Below, one piece after another: positions 1 to 6,374 of a stretch of DNA of 36,526 bases. How positions within the stretch are numbered: position 1 is the first letter of the stretch; each line of letters starts with the position of its first letter. The notes under the pieces were generated by a model that worked only from the letters and a program-made list of their open reading frames with translations, had not been told where the DNA came from and did not search any database. The position numbers and the translations under genes were made by a program. The DNA lies in assembly GCF_023243045.1 (NCBI RefSeq), contig NZ_JALKFX010000022.1, positions 1-36,526 on the forward strand, written 5' to 3'. Origin of the DNA: Frankia sp. AgB32 (GTDB lineage Bacteria > Actinomycetota > Actinomycetes > Frankiales > Frankiaceae).

Positions 1-221
1 GCCGGTCGGCAGCCAGGCGGTGACGCTGCAGCCGGTCGACGGCAGGGACGCCGAGGCGGAGGCCGGTGCGGCGGGGGGGGGGGGGGGGGGGGGCGCCCCC
101 CCGGGCCCCCCCTTCGCCGTTTCTGGGACGACTCCACAGCCCCGGAACGAGCGGACCCCGGCGCGGTGACTCCACCACCGGCCGGGGTCCTGGCCCGACC
201 TGTCTAGGAGGTCAGACCGTT
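1..221. other. Contig end with G/C homopolymer run, no supported gene
   Basis: The first 65 bases are ordinary GC-rich sequence with an open reading frame in frame 2 that could be the tail of a protein, but it runs into a long G run followed by C runs (about 67-118). The run is not plausible biology and looks like a low-quality contig end. From about 120 to 221 the sequence is normal and ends in a good ribosome binding site (AGGAGGT, 206-212) for the next gene. Confidence 0.6.
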
Positions 222-329
222 ATGAAGTGTGCCCTGTCGCCGATGCGCTCGGCGGACAACCTGACCGACGCGACGGTCCGCGAGGTCGAGCGGATCGCCC
301 GTGAGCTGATCGAGCGGGGCGGGAAGTGA
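222..329 (+). CDS. Small hypothetical AICE protein (35 aa)
   Basis: The ORF starts at an ATG 9 bases after AGGAGGT, a strong ribosome binding site, and its stop overlaps the start of the next gene (GTGA), so the two are probably translationally coupled. The predicted 35-residue peptide has a Cys near the N-terminus and an amphipathic, charged helix at its C-terminal half (residues about 14-33, rich in Glu, Arg and Ile). I do not recognise a family. Position at the head of a run of overlapping ORFs suggests it is a real small gene of the integrative element. Confidence 0.5.
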   Translation: MKCALSPMRSADNLTDATVREVERIARELIERGGK

Positions 330-739
330 CCGCCCTCGCGGCCATGGCCGCGCCGGGGCTGACCACCCCGGCGCCGGCTGGCCCGTTCGCTGCCGCGTTG
401 CACCTGGCCGCCGACCTGGTCGACCAGATGCGCGTGAGCGACCCAGACATCCGGGTGTCGGTCAGCGCGACGGACACCATCGGGACGGATCTTCCCGAGA
501 TCCGGTTCCTGTTCCACGGGACCGATCGGCAGGCGCTGGCGTCGTTGTCCGGTGCCACGTTCTCGTTCGACGTTCCGGTGACCGTGTCTGACCCGTCGCC
601 ACACATCAACGGCGGGGTGTGGGTCGGCGGGTTCGTGGTCCGCGACGGGGTCACGGTCTCGTTCCGGGCTGGGCTGAACGACCCGGAGGTCATCGCCCAC
701 GCGCGGCAGGTGTTCCCCGACGGCACCGGGGGCTGGTGA
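326..739 (+). CDS. Hypothetical AICE protein (137 aa)
   Basis: The GTG start overlaps the stop of the upstream small ORF by 4 bases and its stop overlaps the ATG of the next gene, so it belongs to one transcription unit with both. The N-terminal 25 residues are Ala/Pro-rich, then a region of alternating hydrophobic and polar residues suggests a beta-rich fold (for example the segments around IRVSVSATD and GVWVGGFVVRDGVTVSF). No catalytic motif is evident. I do not recognise the family. ATG at 344 is an alternative start. One GGGACGGAT box (482-490), the motif repeated at 7476-7606, lies inside the gene. Confidence 0.6.
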   Translation: MTALAAMAAPGLTTPAPAGPFAAALHLAADLVDQMRVSDPDIRVSVSATDTIGTDLPEIRFLFHGTDRQALASLSGATFSFDVPVTVSDPSPHINGGVWVGGFVVRDGVTVSFRAGLNDPEVIAHARQVFPDGTGGW

Positions 740-981
740 TGGCCGACCCGGTCGAGCGGGAGCCATCGGCCCGGGAGCTGGCGGCGATCGAACGGGAGTG
801 GCCGCTGATCGCCGCCGACCTCGCCGTCCTCGACGCCGAGATCACCATCCTCGCCGCCGATGCCGCCGGGCAGGTCTCCGACCTCGCCTGGCGGCGCCTG
901 GCCAACGCCCTCACTCAAGCCCGCACCGCCCGCCCGCTGTCCATCCGCCCCCGCCGATCCCGCGTTCGGCGCACCGCCTGA
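739..981 (+). CDS. DUF6284-like small protein (80 aa)
   Basis: The start codon overlaps the upstream stop (TGATG). The protein begins with a helical, acidic segment with the pattern EPSARELAAIEREWPLI followed by DLAVLDAEI, then a basic tail. This pattern (a Glu-rich AAIExExPLI helix, a LDAE helix and an Arg-rich end) resembles the small DUF6284 proteins common in actinomycete integrative elements and plasmids; that assignment is from memory of the family. Function is unknown. It is followed after 17 bases, with its own AGGAGGT site (984-990), by the membrane-protein gene. Confidence 0.6.
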   Translation: MADPVEREPSARELAAIEREWPLIAADLAVLDAEITILAADAAGQVSDLAWRRLANALTQARTARPLSIRPRRSRVRRTA

Positions 982-998
982 GCAGGAGGTGACATCCC

Positions 999-1790
999 AT
1001 GGCCACCATCAACCCCGACCCCCTCCGCCGTGTCGGCCGCGCCCTCGACGGTGCCCTATGGCTGGTCGCTCTGCTGGTTGGGGCGTACTCACTGGCCAAC
1101 GTGCACAGCGTTGCCGTCGGCCATCACACCGACGATCCGCAGGCGTGGCTGTTGGCGCCGATCGTCGACCTCGCGCTGTTCACGGGGATCACCGCCGACA
1201 GCGTTCTTGCTCGCCACGGCCTGCACCCCACCCGGTGGGGCACCGGCCTGCGCTGGTTCTGCGGCCTGGCCACCTGGACTCTTAACGTCTGGGACGCCGC
1301 CGCAAGCCTGGATGCCGGGGCGATCGTCGCGCACTCGGTCCCGCCGGTCGTGCTGATCCTGCTCGCCGAAGCCGCGCCCCGCTACCGCCACCAGTTCGCC
1401 ACCCTCACCACCACCCCGCCCGCCGACCTACCGGCACCCGCCCCCACACCAGCGACCGAAGCCGCTTCCCCACCCCCGGCCAGCACTCCGACCACCGACC
1501 CCACCCCGCCGACCAAGGACGTACCGGCGCCCCGTACCGGTACCTCACCGCGGCGCCGTACCGGTACGCCGTCCAAGCGCCGTACCGCCCGACGTACCGA
1601 CGCCGATCTGATTGCCGCACTCGCCGATGTTCCACGTGACCCGGACGGCACCGTCCCGGTACGCCGTGCCGCCGCCGCGCTCGGTTGCGGCCCCGACCGC
1701 GCCCGTCGGTTGCTCACCGCGCAAGGACTGCTCCGCCCGCGCACCACCGACGCCCCGACCGCCCCGACGCCGGTACTCACCGCCGTCTGA
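999..1790 (+). CDS. DUF2637-like membrane protein with Thr/Pro linker and C-terminal DNA-binding-like tail
   Basis: The ATG lies 8 bases after AGGAGGT. The first about 130 residues form roughly four hydrophobic segments (about residues 18-37, 48-67, 83-103 and 108-124), the layout of DUF2637 or Spd-type spread proteins that sit beside traB in actinomycete plasmids and integrative elements. A Pro/Thr/Ala-rich linker (about 140-180) leads to a basic stretch with four-residue repeats of the type RRTG, then a short C-terminal segment (about 205-255) whose VRRAAAALGCGPDRARRLL pattern looks like a helix-turn-helix. Such proteins are thought to help spread the incoming element through the mycelium. 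The C-terminal DNA-binding reading is inference. Confidence 0.7.
   Translation: MATINPDPLRRVGRALDGALWLVALLVGAYSLANVHSVAVGHHTDDPQAWLLAPIVDLALFTGITADSVLARHGLHPTRWGTGLRWFCGLATWTLNVWDAAASLDAGAIVAHSVPPVVLILLAEAAPRYRHQFATLTTTPPADLPAPAPTPATEAASPPPASTPTTDPTPPTKDVPAPRTGTSPRRRTGTPSKRRTARRTDADLIAALADVPRDPDGTVPVRRAAAALGCGPDRARRLLTAQGLLRPRTTDAPTAPTPVLTAV
1520..1599 (+). repeat. Iterated CGTACCG motif on a 12-base period
   Basis: CGTACCG occurs five times within 80 bases (starting at 1520, 1533, 1557, 1581 and 1593), with spacings of 13, 24, 24 and 12. In protein terms it encodes a degenerate four-residue RRTG/RRTA repeat. It may be purely coding, or a cluster of protein-binding sites inside the gene. Confidence 0.6.
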
Positions 1791-1805
1791 CCCCACCATC
1801 TCTGC

Positions 1806-1851
1806 CCGGGGCGCGGCGACCGTCTCGCCAAAGTCACCCGCCGCGCCCCGG
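1806..1851 (+). promoter_or_regulatory. Long conserved hairpin upstream of traB (copy A)
   Basis: Arms CCGGGGCGCGGCG (1806-1818) and CGCCGCGCCCCGG (1839-1851) are perfectly complementary over 13 pairs and enclose a 20-base loop beginning ACCGTCTCGCCAA. A near-identical element (7914-7963) precedes the integrase gene, with the same loop length. The traB ribosome binding site follows 10-15 bases later. No T run follows on this strand, so a simple intrinsic terminator is not the best explanation. Role unknown; regulatory element, attenuator or operator are all possible. Confidence 0.7.
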
Positions 1852-1878
1852 CCCTCCCCGCAAGGAGGCAGGACCATC

Positions 1879-4092
1879 ATGACCACCAACAACCCGTTCC
1901 CGCCGCCGGACCCGGACGGCTGGACCCCCGACCTCGACCCCGCGCCCGGCGCGGCGGAGGTCGTCGACCTCGACAAGGCCCGGAACCGCCGCACCGACAC
2001 CGACCAGCCCACCACCGACACCGACGACGCCACCGAGGACAGCGACAACGCGGACGAGGATGCCGAGTCGCTCACCGCCCGCCCGGAGCAGGTCGGGCCG
2101 CCGGTCGACCCGCCCGACGACGGGCCCCGTCCGGTCGGTGGGCAGCGGCGGGCACCGATCCTGCCCGCGTGGGCGCACTCCCGCGCCGACATCGCCGCGA
2201 CCGCCCGGCACGCTGTGGGCAACGCCGGCTACGCGGCCCGCTTCCACGCGGTGCGGACGCCGAAGTACGCGGCGAAGGTCGCCGTGTGGGCGCCCATCGG
2301 GTTCCTGCGCACCATCGGCCGGCTGCTTCGGTGGGCCACCGCCGAAGAGGGCAACTGGGCGTTGCGGCAGGACGCCGCCCGCAGGAACGACCCGGAGACG
2401 TGGCTGAAGCTGGACCGCCAGCGTCAGCGGCAGACCTCGACACGGTGGCCGATCCTGATCGGGGGCACCCTCGCCGCGTTGGTCGTCGCCGCAATGGTGT
2501 GGTTCGGACCGACCCCGGCGCCGGTGCGCTGGCTGGTTTTCCTGGCCGTGGTCGTGGCCTGCGCCCGGTTGGGCCGTCCGGCGGACCGGCCGATCACCGA
2601 CCGCGTCGCCACGGGGGAGACCTACCGCAAGCTGACCGCCGAACTCGTGCGCCGTGCGCTGACGTCGCTGGGTATCGCGGGGATCAACTCCGCGGTGGCG
2701 AAGAACCCCGGCGCCATCTCGTTCCCGGTGGAGATCCACCGTGACGGGCCCGGCCACCTGGCCATCGTCGACCTGCCCTACGGGGTCGAAGCAGGTGAGG
2801 TCATCGCCCGGCGTGGCCGGTTGGCGTCCGGTCTGCGGCTGCCGCTGGACCAGGTCTGGCCCGACCCCGCGCCCGGTCACACCGGCCGGTTGGCGCTGTG
2901 GGTCGGCTACCAGCCCGCATCCCAGATGCGTCAGCCTGCCTGGCCGCTGATCCGGTCCGGCAGCGTGGATGTGTTCAAGCCGTTCCCGTTCGCGACCACG
3001 CCACGGCTGAACGTCGTGACCGTGTCGCTGATCTTCCGGAACTGGCTGTTCGGTGGCCAGCCCGGCAGTGGGAAGACGTTCGCTCTGCGGCTGCTCGTGC
3101 TCGCCGCCGCCCTCGACCCGCGGGTAGAGATCCGCGGCTACGAACTGAAGGGAGTGGGTGACTTCGCCGGTACGGCGCCGGTGCTCTCGGAGTACGGCAA
3201 CGGGTTCGACGAGGACACGTTGGAAGCCTGCGCGGCGATGCTGAAGTGGCTGTACGACGAGTGCCGCCGCCGGTCGGAGCGGATCGCGTTCTACGCCGCC
3301 GCGGGCAAGGCCCCGGAGAACAAGGTGACGCCGGAACTGGCATCGCTGAAGGACTCCGGACTGCACCCGCTGGTGGCGTTCATCGACGAGATCCAGGAGC
3401 TGTTCCACTCCCCCTGGGGCAAGGAAGCCGCCGAGTACGCCGAGAAGGTCATCAAGCTCGGCCGCGCCCTGGGCGTGACCCTGCTGATCGGCACCCAGAT
3501 CCCCGACAAGGACAGCCTTCCGCCGGGGATCACCCGCAACGTCAACAGCCGGTTCTGCCTGTCGGTCGCCGACCAGGTCGCCAACGACATGATCCTGGGC
3601 ACCTCGATGTACAAGCAGGGCTACCGGGCCACCGCCTTCGAACCCGTCGTGGAAGCCGGGTGGGGCATCCTCGCCGGCTTCGGCAAGCCGTCCGCCGACC
3701 GGTCCTACCCCGTCACCGGCCCGGAGCTTGACCGCGTGATCGCCCGCGCGGTCGAACTGCGCACCGCCGCCGGCACCCTGCCGACCCCGGCGGAGCAGAC
3801 CCGCACCACCACCCCGTCCGCTGATGTGGTCGTCGACGTCGCCGCGGTCTGGCCAGCCGGTGAGGGCAAGGCGTGGAACGAGACCCTGTGCGCCCGCCTG
3901 GCCGACCTCCGCCCCGACGTCTACGGCGGATGGGAGTCCGTCCAGCTCACCGCCGCACTCAAGCCGCACGGCATCACCCCCGTCGACGTCGGCCGCCGCA
4001 TCGACGGTAAGGCCGTCACCCGACGCGGGATCTCCCACACGGCGGTCCTCGCCGTGGTGGCTGAGCGTGACCGTAAGCGGCGGGCGGACTAG
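1879..4092 (+). CDS. traB: TraB/FtsK-type conjugative DNA translocase (737 aa)
   Basis: The ATG follows AAGGAGG by 12 bases. The N-terminal about 100 residues are acidic and Pro-rich; two hydrophobic segments (about residues 190-230) would anchor the protein in the membrane. The P-loop GGQPGSGKT is at about residue 391-399 and the Walker B strand LVAFIDEIQE at about 498-507, followed by a GTQIPD sensor-like motif. The last about 80 residues form a winged-helix-like domain, as in TraB proteins that bind the clt repeats and in the FtsK gamma domain. In actinomycetes TraB alone pumps double-stranded DNA between hyphae. It is the transfer gene of this element. FtsK-like family membership is secure; that it works as TraB comes from context. 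Confidence 0.9.
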   Translation: MTTNNPFPPPDPDGWTPDLDPAPGAAEVVDLDKARNRRTDTDQPTTDTDDATEDSDNADEDAESLTARPEQVGPPVDPPDDGPRPVGGQRRAPILPAWAHSRADIAATARHAVGNAGYAARFHAVRTPKYAAKVAVWAPIGFLRTIGRLLRWATAEEGNWALRQDAARRNDPETWLKLDRQRQRQTSTRWPILIGGTLAALVVAAMVWFGPTPAPVRWLVFLAVVVACARLGRPADRPITDRVATGETYRKLTAELVRRALTSLGIAGINSAVAKNPGAISFPVEIHRDGPGHLAIVDLPYGVEAGEVIARRGRLASGLRLPLDQVWPDPAPGHTGRLALWVGYQPASQMRQPAWPLIRSGSVDVFKPFPFATTPRLNVVTVSLIFRNWLFGGQPGSGKTFALRLLVLAAALDPRVEIRGYELKGVGDFAGTAPVLSEYGNGFDEDTLEACAAMLKWLYDECRRRSERIAFYAAAGKAPENKVTPELASLKDSGLHPLVAFIDEIQELFHSPWGKEAAEYAEKVIKLGRALGVTLLIGTQIPDKDSLPPGITRNVNSRFCLSVADQVANDMILGTSMYKQGYRATAFEPVVEAGWGILAGFGKPSADRSYPVTGPELDRVIARAVELRTAAGTLPTPAEQTRTTTPSADVVVDVAAVWPAGEGKAWNETLCARLADLRPDVYGGWESVQLTAALKPHGITPVDVGRRIDGKAVTRRGISHTAVLAVVAERDRKRRAD

Positions 4093-4105
4093 TCGCCGGA
4101 GGACT

Positions 4106-4191
4106 GCTAGCGCTAGCGGACACCCCTGCTAGCGCTAGCAGATCCCCTAGCACCCCATACCAACCCTGGCCAGGGCTCTAGCAGATAGCAG
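4106..4191. promoter_or_regulatory. CTAG-rich palindromes after traB (operator or transfer-site candidate)
   Basis: GCTAGCGCTAGC occurs twice as a 12-base palindrome (4106-4117 and 4128-4139), exactly 22 bases apart, the second extended to TGCTAGCGCTAGCA. Further CTAG-containing pieces follow at 4147-4150 and 4178-4184 (CTAGCAG, then TAGCAG at 4186-4191), and CCCTGGCCAGGG (4164-4175) is another palindrome. TGCTAGC appears again at 4252-4258 inside the next gene. CTAG is normally rare in such genomes. The stretch lies in the 141-base gap between traB and the next gene. Confidence 0.6.
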
Positions 4192-4233
4192 CCCGCGGCC
4201 AACCATGCCCGAAAACGCCCCAAGGAGCGGTCT

Positions 4234-4473
4234 GTGACCCCCACCGCCGCACTGCTAGCCGCCCTCGCTCTACCCCTCACCTCCGTCACATTCGGTTACA
4301 TCTTGCTGTGCTGGGTCCGGCCGTTCGGCCCCTGCCCGCACTGCCACGGCACCGCCCGCACCGAGAGCCGTTTCACCCGCCGCACCCGCCCGTGCCGGCA
4401 CTGCGACCACACCGGCCTGCGCCTGCGCGTCGGCCGCCGCGCCTACAACACGCTCCGCCGGCTCCTGCCCTGA
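4234..4473 (+). CDS. Small membrane protein with two CxxC zinc-ribbon-like motifs (79 aa)
   Basis: The GTG start lies 7 bases after AAGGAG. The first about 28 residues are a hydrophobic segment ending in CWVRPFG, followed by CPHCHGTA and, about 20 residues later, CRHCDHTGLR, then a basic C-terminus. Paired CxxCxGxx motifs resemble half of a DnaJ-type zinc-binding domain, so the soluble part probably binds one zinc ion. Small proteins like this are frequent near traB in actinomycete elements, but I know no proven function. It is followed after 18 bases by another small membrane protein. Confidence 0.65.
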   Translation: MTPTAALLAALALPLTSVTFGYILLCWVRPFGPCPHCHGTARTESRFTRRTRPCRHCDHTGLRLRVGRRAYNTLRRLLP

Positions 4474-4491
4474 CACCCCGGGGGACCCGCC

Positions 4492-4761
4492 ATGACCGTC
4501 CTGCTCACCCTCGCCGCCCTCGCCGTGCTCCTGCTCATCCGGCCCGCACGGGCCGCCCTCGACACCATCGGCCGCGCGGTCCGGGCCGTCCGCCTGCCCG
4601 CCGCCGCGCTCGTGCTGCTCGCTCTCGCCGCCCGCGCCCCCGGTCCGGTCGGCGGCACCGCGACCACCACCCTCTACACCCTCGCCGCCGTCGCCGCCCT
4701 CGCCCTGGCCGTCGTCCTGACCGCCGTCGCCCTACGCCTGCGCGCGTCGGCTCGCCGATGA
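4492..4761 (+). CDS. Small hydrophobic membrane protein (89 aa)
   Basis: The ATG follows GGGGGA at a suitable distance. The protein is almost entirely hydrophobic Leu/Ala/Val, with predicted membrane segments at about residues 2-18, 34-48 and 58-80, and a short basic tail. It is most likely a Spd-like or other accessory transfer protein by position, but no motif supports a specific role. A 17-residue ORF (4758-4811) overlaps its stop codon; I do not call it. Confidence 0.55.
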   Translation: MTVLLTLAALAVLLLIRPARAALDTIGRAVRAVRLPAAALVLLALAARAPGPVGGTATTTLYTLAAVAALALAVVLTAVALRLRASARR

Positions 4762-4846
4762 ACCGGGCCGCCTGCCCTGACCCCGCCGGCGTCCACCGTG
4801 CCCGCCGCTGATCTCTCCACTTCCTGACCCGAGAAAGGGCCGCCCC

Positions 4847-5323
4847 ATGGCGAACGAGACCCCGTTGACCGTTGTTGGGAACCTCACCGCGGACCCGGAG
4901 CTGAAGTTCACCCCGGCCGGGGTGGCGATGTGCCGGTTCACCGTCGCGTCCACCCCGCGCCGCTTCGACAAGACCACCAACCAGTGGGCCGACGGCGACC
5001 CGATGTTCCTGACCTGCACCGCCTGGCGGACCGCCGCCGAGCATGCCGCCGACTCGCTGGCCAAGGGCATCCGGGTCATCGTCACCGGCCGCCTGCGCCA
5101 GCACCACTGGACCACCGACGCCGGAGAGCACCGGTCGATGTTCGGCCTCGACGTCGACGAGGTCGGCCCGTCGCTGCTGTTCACCACCGCCACCGTCACC
5201 CGCGCCGCCCGCGGCACCGCCCGGCGGGCGGATGACGCGTGGTCCACCGCCACCCCGGCCCGCACCGGTGGGGGCGCCGGTGAGCGGACGGAGCAGGGCT
5301 ACAGCGAGGAACCGCCGTTCTGA
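4847..5323 (+). CDS. ssb: Single-stranded DNA-binding protein (158 aa)
   Basis: Preceded by GAAAGGG 9 bases before the ATG. Residues 1-110 match the OB-fold of bacterial SSB: it opens with [21 protein letters not shown], a well-conserved start, continues with CRFTVAS and a [15 protein letters not shown] segment, and has [11 protein letters not shown]. The rest is a flexible Thr/Gly/Arg-rich tail ending in EEPPF, close to the classical DDxPF tip that recruits replication and repair proteins. It is a second, element-borne SSB, placed directly before the primase-polymerase gene, so it probably protects single-stranded DNA during replication or transfer of the element. Confidence 0.93.
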   Translation: MANETPLTVVGNLTADPELKFTPAGVAMCRFTVASTPRRFDKTTNQWADGDPMFLTCTAWRTAAEHAADSLAKGIRVIVTGRLRQHHWTTDAGEHRSMFGLDVDEVGPSLLFTTATVTRAARGTARRADDAWSTATPARTGGGAGERTEQGYSEEPPF

Positions 5324-5346
5324 CCCGCCCCGCCCACGGCGGACGA

Positions 5347-5388
5347 GCGGGGGCAGGCCCGGTCGGACCCCAGTCGGCCTGCCCCCGC
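5347..5388 (+). terminator. Perfect 13-bp hairpin between ssb and the primase gene
   Basis: GCGGGGGCAGGCC (5347-5359) and GGCCTGCCCCCGC (5376-5388) form a perfect stem with a 16-base loop, 24 bases after the ssb stop. There is no T run, as is common for actinobacterial terminators. It could end the ssb transcript or separate the transfer and replication modules. Confidence 0.5.
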
Positions 5389-5432
5389 ACCGACCCGGTC
5401 CGATCCCCATCCCCTGAAAGGAGATCCGTTCC

Positions 5433-6374
5433 ATGACCACGATCGCGTCCGGCATGCTCGCCGTCGCGCTCAACGCCGCGTTCCGTGGCTGGCACGTCCT
5501 CCCGCTCCGCCCCGGCCGGAAGATCCCCCTCGCCCACAACGCCGACCACTGCCCGGCCACCGGCCCCTGCTCCGACGGGCACCGCACGTGGGAACAGCGC
5601 GCAACCCGCGACCTGGAGCAGGTCGAAGCGCACTGGTCGGCCCACCCGCACCACGGGGTGGGGATCGCGACCGGCCCGTCCGGGCTGGTCGTGGTCGACC
5701 TCGACACCCCCAAACCAGGCGACCCGCCGTTGCCCGCCGCCTGGCAGGCCGAAAAGGTCCGCACCGGCGCCGACGCCCTGGCCGTCCTCGCCCGGCGCGC
5801 CGGAGTGGAGATCCCCCGCACGTACATGGTCCGCACGGGCCGCGGGGGGTGGCACCTGTACTACGCCGCCCCGTCCGGCCTCCGGGTGGGCAACACCGGT
5901 CGGAGTCTCGGCCCGTGGATCGACACCCGCGGATGGGGCGGACAGGTCGTCGCCGCCGGAACGGCCGTGGCCGGACGGCCATACACGACCGTCCGGAACC
6001 TACCCGTCGCCCCGCTGCACCCCGCCCTGTTTCAGCCCTTGCTCACCCCGCCGCGCCCCGCGCCCCGGCCGGTCCGGGTGACCCTGCCGGCCGGGCGCCG
6101 GACGGCCTACCTGAACGCCGCGATCCGCCGTCAACTCGGCTACATCACCGACGCGAGCACCGGCACCCGGAACACCGCCCTCTACCGCTCCGCGGTGGCC
6201 CTGGGGCAACTCTCTGCCGGGGGCGCGCTCACCGACATCGAGGTCATCGACATGCTGAAACAGGCTGCCGACATCCACATCGGTACCGATGGGTTCAGCG
6301 CCGCCAGCGCGGACGCCACGATCCGTTCCGGCCTGCGTGCCGGTGCGGCCCGCCCCCGGCAGGTTCCCGCATGA
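5433..6374 (+). CDS. Primase-polymerase replication protein (313 aa)
   Basis: The ATG follows GAAAGGAG. The protein has the hallmarks of the bifunctional DNA primase/polymerase (Prim-Pol) domain: WHVLPLRPGRKIPL near residue 19-32, GVGIATGPSGLVVVDLD with the metal-binding D89-x-D91, TGRGGWHLYY with H141, and DTRGWGGQVVAAG. The C-terminal about 100 residues are helical, probably a regulatory or DNA-binding region. Prim-Pol proteins (RepPP type) define one class of actinomycete integrative elements and would start replication of the excised circle. It overlaps the following ATPase gene by 4 bases, so the two are coupled. Copy of the catalytic residues looks intact. Confidence 0.88.
   Translation: MTTIASGMLAVALNAAFRGWHVLPLRPGRKIPLAHNADHCPATGPCSDGHRTWEQRATRDLEQVEAHWSAHPHHGVGIATGPSGLVVVDLDTPKPGDPPLPAAWQAEKVRTGADALAVLARRAGVEIPRTYMVRTGRGGWHLYYAAPSGLRVGNTGRSLGPWIDTRGWGGQVVAAGTAVAGRPYTTVRNLPVAPLHPALFQPLLTPPRPAPRPVRVTLPAGRRTAYLNAAIRRQLGYITDASTGTRNTALYRSAVALGQLSAGGALTDIEVIDMLKQAADIHIGTDGFSAASADATIRSGLRAGAARPRQVPA

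Noticed and set aside
1834-4038. Long antisense frame opposite traB
   Set aside because: Produced by the high GC content on the strand opposite a clear traB gene; no domain resemblance.
4758-4811. 17-residue ORF overlapping the stop of the small membrane protein
   Set aside because: Too short, without a ribosome binding site of its own beyond the overlap, and no resemblance to a known peptide.
1639-4900. Scattered GACCCGGA octamers (about 680, 1639, 1908, 2388 and 4890), similar to a known TraB recognition repeat
   Set aside because: The copies are dispersed, not clustered, and each is explained by common codons for Asp-Pro-Glu/Asp in GC-rich genes.
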